This document shows, piece after piece, positions 30,801 to 36,456 of a stretch of DNA of 39,357 bases (positions within the stretch are counted from its first letter, which is position 1; each line of letters begins with the position of its first letter). The stretch lies in the NCBI GenBank assembly GCA_019677205.1, contig JAAMXY010002039.1:1-39357 (forward strand), written 5' to 3'. The stretch comes from Pinguiococcus pyrenoidosus (Eukaryota > Sar > Pinguiophyceae > Pinguiochrysidales > Pinguiochrysidaceae). Below the pieces are notes generated by a model. It saw only the letters and a program-made list of their open reading frames with translations. It searched no databases and was not told where the DNA came from. The translations under genes were made by a program, and so were the position numbers.

Positions 30801-30951
30801 CCCCATCTACAAGACGGACGTCCGAAAGGGCGTCCTGTCCACCACGGGCATGTCGACGAACTACGTGGTGGCCGTCGAGCTACCGACCGACGCCCCGCCA
30901 GAGACCTGGGTTCTCTACGGGGTCGCGGGCCTGTGCAACATCACCGACTAG
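18820..30951 (+). CDS. Axonemal dynein heavy chain, single-headed inner-arm type
   Basis: One uninterrupted exon encodes 4043 residues, the typical length of the DNAH3/7/12-type inner-arm heavy chains. The protein is the ATP-driven motor that slides axonemal microtubules. In order it has an N-terminal tail and linker (1 to about 1330), then four intact ATP-binding loops. AAA1 has GPAGTGKTE at 1367 with Walker B CLDEFNRID, AAA2 GPTGAGKTT at 1647, AAA3 GVTGTGKS at 1992 with FVDDVNMPKVEEYGAQPP, and AAA4 GVGGSGKQS at 2350. The coiled-coil stalk with its microtubule-binding tip spans about 2580-2890 (KGMCMWVHAMDVY lies at the second-coil start). AAA5 and AAA6 follow, with the C-terminal domain ending in VAVELPTDAPPETWVLYGVA. 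The start is the first ATG of the frame; the N-terminal 80 residues are Arg/Ser-rich and poorly conserved-looking. The stop lies 49 bp from the convergent cyclin H stop. Confidence 0.97.
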   Translation: MLGEMKKGDVGAASASSADLLAARLRVSSRSSEKLRTLKPRTLKPRLNSQSTASLSTNVRLSGKARARPQGVDGLRGRPARHPLLRQRELFLERQARAELEKELENVASKVTESEAAESIEREPQTQPSFVESLHLRPEELRSLLFVDGKFVYLAPREEEERTAYNLQAVPYQSLDLRNYCTLSRAGITHFVLGDSSEFTPLDAWEREFRMYNRIRRLPFFRDYRKWKSFYVWRSVVRLAKIGSAREDFCAQSFFFVASLRHCLTRCKNICHDICATGIFRLEQDHPATTHEFNEAQACLRAERAKALEGLNRSVHGFVREACDDVVERFLKDNQISSQQRMTFMERASLRSECRRLTRFLRVVDFLVEDTMRELAMSGVAEVAARLRPSNEKITVFLSEEAQDAAAAKGIAASAKPLFRLTADFGGSDGHVDILPRLAHLQQCFALMIGEALKVVSIPERCLGHETFQAYAIGDTGDQADAVGRKEPMEVILSSDKQLDSLKRQIDEDVSAAYQRVLAYVSVFQPYKETYYANDEYVTGIRETYAHATVNLEDYVAAIEKYREQGAAFNGIPYVAHVEIFEVDSSELKQKLMPSPIVCLDALQKLLPELMAELCHSLLGNLNRLIPIITRIPSSAAEFIEKKQVVVEAQQRMEDFKGQLTKAQEMRKIIESQHWSVPDESTASLRVIDENVQTLENGIQEAEGREEEDTRRFGQEIEEEVPRLKKRIAKLREHLDDPRVSSTSASAQDVLAFLAKRQEELLAHKQHAEQLAEYQTALGIEPDEYETLEEVQGDLALKAAFWTAVKDWALTSDTWLSTALGEVDANELEKEVTRYNRIVTKATKGLPQNPKVPELKAAVDTFSPVLPVVRDLRSESMKERHWHQIHALIGFEIHSTEADRPSFTLGDLIERKVTKFHEEITTIATSAQQEAVLQGMMSKVEDIWATANLEVKHYKETKDVFILGDISEVSANLDDSLVTISTVLGSRYVAGIRDSVEDMRRRLILMQDTLDEWLLCQKSWMYLESIFSAPDIQRQLPNENRVFQAIDASWKGIMRLTHDEPRALACATVPGRKDTFVSHNAALDQIQKNLEDYLETKRASFPRFYFLSNDELLEILSQAKDPHAVQPHLRKCFDNLVRLQFGEEPESVDIKGMFSSEGEHVQFANPNLKARNQVEDWLRAVEENMKDTLRRLMKAGLLDYDECKRSDWVGRHAGQIVATVAQMTWARGTEKALMDKDDPVAAMKTWYDDYVFELNELIVKIRRNLTKIERKIIVALVTTDVHARDIIEELHEKEVSDILNFTWQQQLRYYWDVNVDDCVIKHSDALIRYGYEYMGATSRLVITPLTDRCWLTLTGSYGLKLGAAPAGPAGTGKTESSKDLAKAMGILCIVFNCSDQIDYKMMGKLFRGLAQAGCWTCLDEFNRIDIEVLSVIAQQLTVLRQGRLMKKPNINFMGVEIILKDHHTIVTMNPGYAGRTELPDNLQVCFRPVAMMVPNYSLIAEIMLFAEGFGDAKTLSRKMCKLYILCSEQLSQQPHYDYGLRAVKSVLVMAGALKRANPDVREDLTLIRALRDSNIPKFLSDDLPLFAAIIGDLFPGAVIPSNDYGEFSVALDEEIHKAGLQKVPGFVNKVIQLFDIFNIRFGATLVGPTGAGKTTCYRILQGIMTNLREKGSSNPVFQRVRVSVLNPKCITMGELYGEFNELTQEWHDGLASTLMRMDVADTTEDRKWTVFDGPIDALWIENMNTVLDDNMTLCLANGERIKLKVEMKMLFEVMDLAVASPATVSRIGVVYMTPSDLGWLPYVQTWAVQQLPEELPAPVRQHVVHLFEVTLQAALDLVSKRFSQAIKTVDIQLVTSVSYVFKTLFTEQRGVAMGGALEELKTLAEKIFFFSVVWGLGASIDFKHWEAFDDFIRRLFDDNAINTRVPPNGVVFDFFVDVGSASFKEWNEIVPAFEFQPDQSYFQMVVPTMDTVRFSYVISHLIDVNKPVFITGVTGTGKSVLGQSLLKHLEPLAHEGTGGKGVVPVFVNFSAQTSSLVTQSTIESKLEKKRKNLLGAPAGRKIIIFVDDVNMPKVEEYGAQPPVELLRQFLDFQGFYDRDKLFWKDIENTNLFACAAPPEGGRNEVTPRFVRHFNVLSVPPASAEIMSRIFSSILSGFTAVGKFDASIRDAVPAVVAATIEVFGRISQELLPTPARFHYTFNLRDISKVFQGILMITKSRCNTTEGFVKLWSHECQRVFYDRLIDANDQQWFKSLVIELLGRHFRMPKTEEELFASPTLFCDFLRPNADVRQYEEAPSVARVADLLNDKSDEYNTEFANQINLVFFEDAITHACRISRILRQPRGNAMLVGVGGSGKQSLTRIAAFTAGMSCRQIEITRGYGLHEFREDIKKYMLVAGVAVEDIVFLFTDSQIVVEDMLEDINNMLNSGEIPNLFASDEKDKICGDMVPVLKKLGVPETRDNAWQHFVLNVRDHLHTVLCMSPVGDALRVRCRAFPSLIACTTIDWYMAWPKAALLSVAERFLGSLELAEESYRTALIEMCSIVHKSVESMSVTFFEQLRRKVYTTPKSFLDLISLYTSMLGKLQMSIDVKAEQMTVGVAKLEETNGIVASLKEDLSKLEPVLKQKAEETEKLLEQVAVDQAAADLVKEKVSVEAALVGKQAEEVAAIQAEAQAALDVALPALQSAITALNSLSKDDISIVKSFPKPPVAVQVVMEAICIMLDAKPDWDAAKRLLNDSAFLDRLRSYDKDNISPKILQKIRTKYIPREEFQVENVAKVSSAAKGMCMWVHAMDVYASVAKEVEPKKQKVAELNAQLDDANRNLKVKTDQLQEVTDKVAALQKQCDEAMSERKRLAEEAALTQARLERANKLTSGLADEGVRWKATLERLGREKINLIGDAFLSCAAVSYYGPFTGEYRNALVDSWIDNAISSELPCSGREYSLTKTLGDPVEIREWQNNDLPTDAVSSNNAILVTRGKRWPLMIDPQGQANKWIKKTNEDRKLAVTVMSDSNLLRTLENCIRVGRPLLIEDVGEYLEPALEPILQRATFKQGNRILIRLGDSDVDYDPNFNLYMTSKNPNPHYLPEVCIKVTLINFTVTLSGLEDQLLGMVVRKERPDIEDRKVRLVLRMAEDKKLLQDLEAKILKLLSESKGNILDDEVLINTLDNSKTTSKVIKERVEEAEKTEVEINEARARYMPASTRGALLYFVIADMGRVDPMYQYSLAYFQALFDTCLDQAEPSTVLPTRIQNIIDYSTYTVYANICRGLFKQHKILFSSLLAFSILRNAGKIHEAEWQLFTRGAGVVDRSSMPPNPRPDVISEASWDLLFAAEARISVQPSTGEEAEAEKQGEKLAPFQDICAGIAKEWEVWSAWASATDPFSETLPGRYQGKLNLFMRLLLLKVFREDLLQHSIQRFVGAELGKRFQESPVTSMEEVFNDLNKTTPCIFILSKGADPTNMVLRFALERGYADRIHLVSLGQGQGPVAERLVARGCETGDWVLLQNAMLAKSWLPAMETMIMNLPGRASTIHDDFRLFLTSSPASYFPVAVLQNGVKMTNEPPNGIKANVIKSFANLVKEEYFESSRKSRAFKALLCSIALFHANIQERRKFGPLGWNIQYAFDESDLETSFAVLHRFLEEQDDIPWGALTFITGQINYGGRVTDDWDRRCLMSILSKFVTPEVLHEAYRFSDSGTYYAPKDTDLQGMLQYFDALPSVDDPEVFGMHENANTTFNRQESLKLMKAILDLQPRSSGGDSGKSSDEIVIDLATNFQELTPDLLDDEAAGPTTFVIQGNGLLPSLAIVLKQEMVKFNRLVRRMQSTLIELKKAIKGLIVMSLDLDRMYTAFMMNAVPGLWSSVSFASLKSLGSWVKDLIYRVDFMHTWLVHGEPAAFPLPVFFFPQGFMTGTLQTFARKYQVAIDTLNFKFQVVQKPHTEIEARPEDGVLVYGLWLEGARFDPATQRLAVSRTGEMYTPLPVVHFQPEVDHKVPEQVYQCPIYKTDVRKGVLSTTGMSTNYVVAVELPTDAPPETWVLYGVAGLCNITD

Positions 30952-31000
30952 CTTTGGAGTCGCCCCCCGCGCGGGGCCTGAGCAACCTGGAGAACTCGCG

Positions 31001-32035
31001 TTATTCGTTCTCCTCCTTGCGCTTCCTCTTCTTGGAAGTCGGCACATCGCCCTTCCAGCGGCAGGTCCGCCTCAGCTTCTTGCGGAGGCCTTTGATCCGA
31101 AGCACCCCCTCCTCTCCCGCCGCCTCAGCCTCTTCCGCCACCGCGTCCTCGCAGGCCTTCCTGGCGTCCTCGATCTCCTGCTCCAAGGACGCGGACTTGT
31201 CCCGCGCGACCCGGGCCTTGGTCGCCTCCAGGTAGTCGGCAAAGGACCCCTGAAGCATGGGGTGCTCGGCGCTGTGGCAGTCGATGGCGTACTTGAGAGC
31301 TCCGAGGGCCAGGACCGCTGGTGTCCTCAGGAACACGGCATCCGAGAGGAGCAGGTTCGTGACGGAGCGGCGGCAGCTTTCGCGCAGCGCCCGGTCCAGC
31401 CGCCTCGCCGCGTCGGGCGGCTGGCCCGGATGCTTCCGGCGCAGGAAGATCACGAAGTCACCAAGGAAGGCCATGGCAGGTCGATACGGATGAAACACGC
31501 GAAATTGGAAATTGCAGCCCTCCATGAGGAAGGCCTCGTAGAGGACCAGCTGCGGCACGGTGAGCTCTTCGCCGAAGAGCTTTAGCAGTCTCGCGGGCTC
31601 TTTCCGCCGCTCTTCGACTTTCCCGGCCAGCAGAATGGCTGCGAGTAGCATGAGGCTTGGGCTGAAGTCCACCACGGTGTTGCTGAGAAAGAAGCGGCGG
31701 AACAGAGCGATGGCAGTGGCCTGCGCCGTTGCGGTGTAGATCGTGGGGTCTTGCTCCGCACACTGGGAGTACACCTCCACGATCTTCCGCGCGAAATGGC
31801 GCTCCAGAAGCCGCTCTTCCGCCCATGAAAGAGATGCCGCTCGCTCGCCTTCCATCTTCACTGCTTCTGCCTTCGCAACTTGCGGAGTATCCGCCTCGTC
31901 CGCCATGAAACACAGCACTTGCCGCTCGGAGCGCGGGCTGCAGAACTGTGTCCGATGTCGCTCTCGCAACGCGTCCCACTGCTGCGCGGAGAATGTCCAC
32001 TGGTTAAAGTGGCTGCTCCGTGCGAAGTCGGCCAT
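31001..32035 (-). CDS. CCNH: Cyclin H, CDK7-activating subunit
   Basis: A single exon encodes 344 residues, close to animal cyclin H (323). Cyclin H binds CDK7 and MAT1 in the CDK-activating kinase and in TFIIH, acting in the nucleus in transcription and cell-cycle control. The N-terminal phrase HFNQWTFSAQQWDALRERH matches the characteristic N-terminal helix of cyclin H (HWTFSS...LxxLR). The first cyclin box runs about 60-160 (RLLERHFARKIVEVYSQ, ALFRRFFLSN, LAAILLAGKVEE). NFQFRVFHPYRPAMAFLGD lies between the boxes, and the second box about 180-260. The tail is Glu-rich then strongly basic (SKKRKRKEENE), a likely nuclear signal. The start is the first ATG; upstream codons in frame begin only with TTG. 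The gene converges on dynein and diverges from exportin-7. Confidence 0.92.
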   Translation of the reverse strand: MADFARSSHFNQWTFSAQQWDALRERHRTQFCSPRSERQVLCFMADEADTPQVAKAEAVKMEGERAASLSWAEERLLERHFARKIVEVYSQCAEQDPTIYTATAQATAIALFRRFFLSNTVVDFSPSLMLLAAILLAGKVEERRKEPARLLKLFGEELTVPQLVLYEAFLMEGCNFQFRVFHPYRPAMAFLGDFVIFLRRKHPGQPPDAARRLDRALRESCRRSVTNLLLSDAVFLRTPAVLALGALKYAIDCHSAEHPMLQGSFADYLEATKARVARDKSASLEQEIEDARKACEDAVAEEAEAAGEEGVLRIKGLRKKLRRTCRWKGDVPTSKKRKRKEENE

Positions 32036-32122
32036 TCCCTTGCGGTCTGAGGACAATCAGAAGAAGCGCTCCCCGGGGGTTTTGGCGGGAAAGGCCTCTT
32101 CGAATCCTCGCACTTTGCGCGA

Positions 32123-32160
32123 ATCAGCTGAAGTGAATCAGCTGACAAAAATCAGCTGAT
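32123..32160. promoter_or_regulatory. Triple ATCAGCTGA element with exact 14-bp period
   Basis: ATCAGCTGA begins at 32123, 32137 and 32151. The inner TCAGCTGA is a perfect 8-bp palindrome containing the E-box CAGCTG, and the third copy extends to the 10-bp palindrome ATCAGCTGAT. The element lies about 90-125 bp upstream of the cyclin H start codon and may bind a basic helix-loop-helix or similar factor. Confidence 0.6.
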
Positions 32161-32209
32161 ACTTGCAAATTTCCAGTTTCCAAAATGCGGTGCGGTACTC
32201 TACCTACGT

Positions 32210-32234
32210 ACCGTACCTACCTAGGTAGTACGGT
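32210..32234. repeat. Imperfect palindrome centred on CCTAGG
   Basis: ACCGTACC-TACCTAGGTA-GTACGGT reads as an inverted repeat with one unpaired base on the left. Its outer arms are ACCGTAC and GTACGGT. Additional GTAC and CTACC phrases flank it on the left. It could form a hairpin or be a dimer-binding site. Confidence 0.7.
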
Positions 32235-32691
32235 AGTCCTTGCAACAGCTTGATGAACAGTTCCGAATCTCTCTACAGTAGGCACAGTACGCGCAGAGGT
32301 CTGTCCAAGAGCACGCTGACCATGAGCTTGGCCGTTGCCAGCTTGAATGCTTTGCCCATATTTGAAAGTAGAGATATCATTTGGTTGATAAATATCTAAT
32401 CACATATGCTTTTTAAAACTAGATGCAAATCATCTCGAAGGTTGTTTTCGCGCCATACCAGTGCCGACGACAGTGGATCTCGCGACGGCGTTTGAAGGTG
32501 CCGCTTGTGCGCCGCGTCCGGCCGATCACTCCTTTCGTCCTCCCCCCACCTCCACGACGTTCCACCGGTGGATACGGTGACGGAGCTCGGAGCGCGGGTG
32601 CTGTGGCCAACGGCTGCCTGCGGAGCAAAGCGAAAGTCTTCGAAGCTTGGCCGAGCAGCTGGTACATGTGGCGCACGTACCTGCGGTAGCC

Positions 32692-35600
32692 ATGGCCATG
32701 GAATCTGCACTGAAGCAGATCGAGGGGCTCTGTAAGACCCTGTTCGAAGCGCCCAATGAAGCGGAGCGTCAATCGGCTCAGCAGGCGCTCGTGGCCCTCA
32801 CGTCGACTCCCGAGGCCATTCCGCAATGCCAGTACTTGCTGGACCAGAGCTCGGACCCCTATGCGCTCTACGTGGCCGCCAGCAGCCTCACCAAGCTTAT
32901 CACCACGCACTGGAACAGTTTCACGGTGCCGCAGCGGGTGGATATCCGGAACTACGTGCTGAACTACCTCGCGCAGAAGGGCCCAGGATTGGAGGTGCGG
33001 CGCGAACCGCAGACACGCCGCCGCTGAGGCGAATCATCTTGCGCGCTCACATCTCGAAATCTCGTGGAACAGGACTTTGTGGTGGTCGCGCTCGTTCAGC
33101 TGGTGTGCCGGATCACCAAGCTCGGATGGTTCGACGACCCCGCCCACCGGGAGATTGCAGACGAAGTCGTCAAGTTCCTCTCCGCGTCCATCGACCATTG
33201 CATCATCGGTCTGAAGATCTTCGAGCAGCTTGTCGAGGCCATCAACATCCAAAGCACGGAGCGCACGCTCACGCAGCATCGCAAGACGGCCATCAGCTTC
33301 CGCGACTCGTCGCTCTTCCGGATCTTCCGAACGGCCATGACCACCCTGCGGCAGCTGCAGAATGGGGCGATGGTCGGCGCGACGCGAGAGCAGGAAATGC
33401 GCATCGGCAAGAGCCTGCTGAACCTGATCGCCAAATGCTTGAACTTTGACTTCATCGGCACCAACCCGGATGAGAGTACGGAAGATCTCGGCACCATCCA
33501 GGCAAGGCGCACACACCAATTCAAGATCTGAGGACAGTGGGGCGCAGGAAGGTCCAGGATGGCGCCGAACTAACCGCGCGCGCCTGGGCTCGACGCAATT
33601 GCAGGTGCCGACCTCGTGGCGCGCCGTCATCCAGGATGGGCAGACGCTGCAGCTGCTCTTCGACTACTACAAGAACACGACTCCGCCCAACTCGGCCCTT
33701 GCCATCGAAGCGATCATCCTGATGAGCAGCGTCCGGCGTAGCATCTTCCCAGGAGAGAAAGCTCGCTCGGCCTTCCTGGCCTTGCTCATATCGAACGCCA
33801 GGGATATCCTCGCCAACCAGATTGGCCTGCAGCACCAGGTTCGTGAAACCGCGTCGGCGGCGGCAAGCTCCCCGGCCTCTGCGTGACGTGCTGACGCTTC
33901 GACCTGATATCCATCTAGCAAAACTATCACCACTTCTGCCGCCTGCTGGGCCGCGTGAAGTGCAACTTTCAGCTCGCCGAGCTCATCAAGTCCGACGGCT
34001 ACGTGGAGTGGTTGGATCTCTGCTCGGACTTCACGATCAAGAGCTTCCAGAACTGGCACTGGTCCACCATCTCGCTCCACTACCTCCTCGCGCTCTGGGC
34101 CCGTATGGTGGCGGCGGTGCCCTACGTGCGAAACGACCAGGGTGCCCAGAACCACAAGCAAAGGCTTGAGCAGTGCATCTGCAACGTGGTTCAGGCCTAC
34201 GTGTCGTCGATGATCGAGTCACCCCGGCAGACGCTCGCTCCCAACACGACGCTCGACGACCCCCTCGAGGACGCCGTCCTGATCCGGGAGCAGATGGAGC
34301 GCCTGCCCGTTCTCGTGCGTTTTCAGTACGGTAACCTGGGCGCCTTCCTCCTGAACACGTTTGAGCCGATCTTTAACAGCTACCGGTCCGGCGTCGACGC
34401 ACTGGACGCCGCGCAGAAGGATGGCGCCGTGACGGAGCAGATGACGGACGAGATCACGCTGCTCGAGCACCAGCTCACCTGGCTCGTGCACATCTATGCG
34501 GCCGTGGTTGGCGCCTTCCAGTGGAGCGAGGCCTCCCGGGACGGCGAAGAGACGATGGACGCTCGGCTGAACCGGCAGGTTCTGCAGCTGGCGGCGGGCA
34601 TCGATTTCCGGGTTGTGAACACGAACGGGGCTGGCAAGGCGGACCCCAAGTTGGAGCTGGCGCTGATTGGGTTCCTGGAGAACTTTCGGCGGGTATACAT
34701 TTGGGAGAACCACACACTCTACGCGTTGGGTTCGCTCCAGGGGGAGTCTCGCGTGGCGCATAAGATGGTGGAGCCGACCCAGAAGCAGCAGATCTTCCGG
34801 AGCGTGTTCGAGGCGATGCAGATGGGATCCCACGCGGAGGTGGTTGAACTGCTGGTTCGCAAGCTCGCCGGCAACCTCAAGTACTGGGGAGGCGAATCGG
34901 ACATCATCCATCGGTCGCTGTCCCTGCTTTCAGACATGGCGTCTGGATTCAGCTCGTCGAAGCTGCTCATCAACCTCGAGGTGGTGAAGTACATGATCGC
35001 CAACCACGGCGGGGAGGCGTTTCCCTTCCTCCTGCATCCGAACCACACGCGCGATCGAACGGTCTTCCACCTGGCGCTGGCGAGGCTCTTCCTGGGCACG
35101 TTGGAGGACCCGCGACCGACCTTCGAGGCTTTCATGGAGCCCCTGCTGAATCTGCTCGCGCAGCTCAACGGCACGGCGGACCTCCGAACAGAGGATGCGC
35201 GCATGGCCATCATCGGGGTCTGCCGGGACCTCCGAGGCGTAGCGGCTGCGACGCACAACAAGAAGACCTACCATCTTCTGTTCGAGGCTCTGTATCCAAT
35301 CCACTTTCCTATCTTTAGACGTGCTGTAGAGACCTGGCATGACGACCCCAGTGTGATCACCTCGGTCCTCAAGTTCCTGTGCGAGTTTGTGCAGAACAAG
35401 GGCCAGCGGCTCATGTTCGACAACACGAGCGCCGACGGGATCCTGCTCTTCAGAGAAACGAGCTCGATTCTCTGCGCGTACGCCAATGCTGCGGAGGATG
35501 CGGGAAACAGCTTGGTGTCGGGGGCAAGCGGCGAGACGACCAGCTATGGGCAGGACCTGTATCGCGAGAAGTACAAGCCAATCTCCATCATACTAAGCGT

Positions 35601-36294
35601 TCTGACGAATGCCCTAGGTGGCAACTACGTCAACTTCGGGGTCTTCGCGCTGTACCACGACAAGGCCTTGGAAAATGCCATGGAGATGGCGCTGACGCTG
35701 ACGCTCTCGTTGCCTCTGGACGAGGTCTTTGCGTACCCGAAGCTATGCCGGGCTTTCTTCCAGTTCTTCGAGATTGTCTTCAGGAATCACCTGGCGATCC
35801 TGATGGCGCTGGATCACCCGTCCTTCACGAAGGTCTTCGAGGCGCTGAACGAGGGCCTGCAGAGCAACGTCACCCAGATATCTTCACAGGCAGCGGCAGC
35901 AATAGATCATCTAGCGACGTTCTACTTCGAAGAGCGGGGACGCGACAAGCCCCAAGTGCGCGCGTTTATGGCGCACATGCAAGCGTCGCCGAACATCTTG
36001 TCGGAGCTGATGTCGACGCTCTTCAACCAAGTGCTGTTCGGAGCACCTGCGAATCACTGGTCGATCACAAGGCCGATCCTGAGCCTCCTTCTGGCCGTCC
36101 CGGAGACCTTCGAGAACTTCAAGACGCATCTCGTGTCCACACAAGCGTCGCAGGAGACGAGGACGCATCTTCTCGAGGCGCTGACGAAGCTCACCGCGAA
36201 CGTGCAGGACAACCTCACGGGCGCGAATCGCGATCGCTTCACCCAGAGCCTCGCCGTCTTCCGCGTCGACGTCCGCGGGTTCATCGCGCTCTGA
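32692..36294 (+). CDS. XPO7: Exportin-7 (RanBP16)
   Basis: Four exons, 32692..32994, 33073..33501, 33605..33838 and 33919..36294, give 1113 residues; animal exportin-7 has about 1087. It is a Ran-dependent karyopherin-beta carrying protein cargo between nucleus and cytoplasm, a HEAT-repeat solenoid. Family phrases are in order: RITKLGWFDDPAH, HCIIGLKIFEQL, HRKTAISFRDSSLFRIF, CLNFDFIGTNPDESTEDL, PTSWRAVI, VRRSIFPG, NYHHFCRLLGRVKCNFQL and DPLEDAVLIREQMERL. Introns are 78, 103 and 80 bp, all phase 0. The second has a GC donor (CAG/GCAAGG) and is required, because the frame otherwise stops at ATCTGA and TIQ must join VPTSWR. All three introns lie in the first 1.2 kb; the last exon is 2.4 kb. The start is the first ATG of the frame, in CCATGG context. 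Confidence 0.95.
33502..33604 (+). other. GC-AG intron of exportin-7
   Basis: The intron starts CAG/GCAAGG and ends TTGCAG, 103 bp, phase 0. Flanking codons rejoin the conserved exportin-7 sequence (DLGTIQ then VPTSWR). No GT donor is usable before the in-frame TGA. Confidence 0.88.
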
Positions 36295-36388
36295 GGAGAC
36301 CGTTCTGCGCTGCCTGCGGCTACCGGCTACTAGCAAGATAAGGTCAACAGGAGAAACGAATAATATCGCTTCTTCAATAAGCTTCCTC

Positions 36389-36423
36389 TGGGATTTGGGT
36401 TCCCGCTTGGGTTTGGGTTTCCT
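36389..36423. repeat. TTTGGG-type degenerate repeat
   Basis: The stretch contains GGGATTTGGGTTCCC followed by TTGGGTTTGGGTTT, resembling plant/algal telomere-type G-runs. It is short and degenerate. It lies in the 162-bp spacer between the convergent stops of exportin-7 and the next gene. Confidence 0.55.
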
Positions 36424-36456
36424 CTTGAGTTTGCGTCTCCTCCGTCCCGCGCAGGA

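Larger units (their letters stand above)
32036..32691. promoter_or_regulatory. Divergent promoter region of cyclin H and exportin-7
   Basis: This 656-bp region separates the two start codons, which point away from each other. It holds a triple TCAGCTGA element near the cyclin H side, an imperfect palindrome at 32210-32234, and an AT-rich island at about 32355-32425 (TTGATAAATATCTAATCACA and neighbours). The island lies about 270-340 bp before the exportin ATG. No gene is seen in it. The promoter role is inferred from gene orientation. Confidence 0.55.

Noticed and set aside
36389-36423. Interstitial telomere
   Set aside because: Only a few degenerate TTTGGG-like units are present, with no true tandem array.
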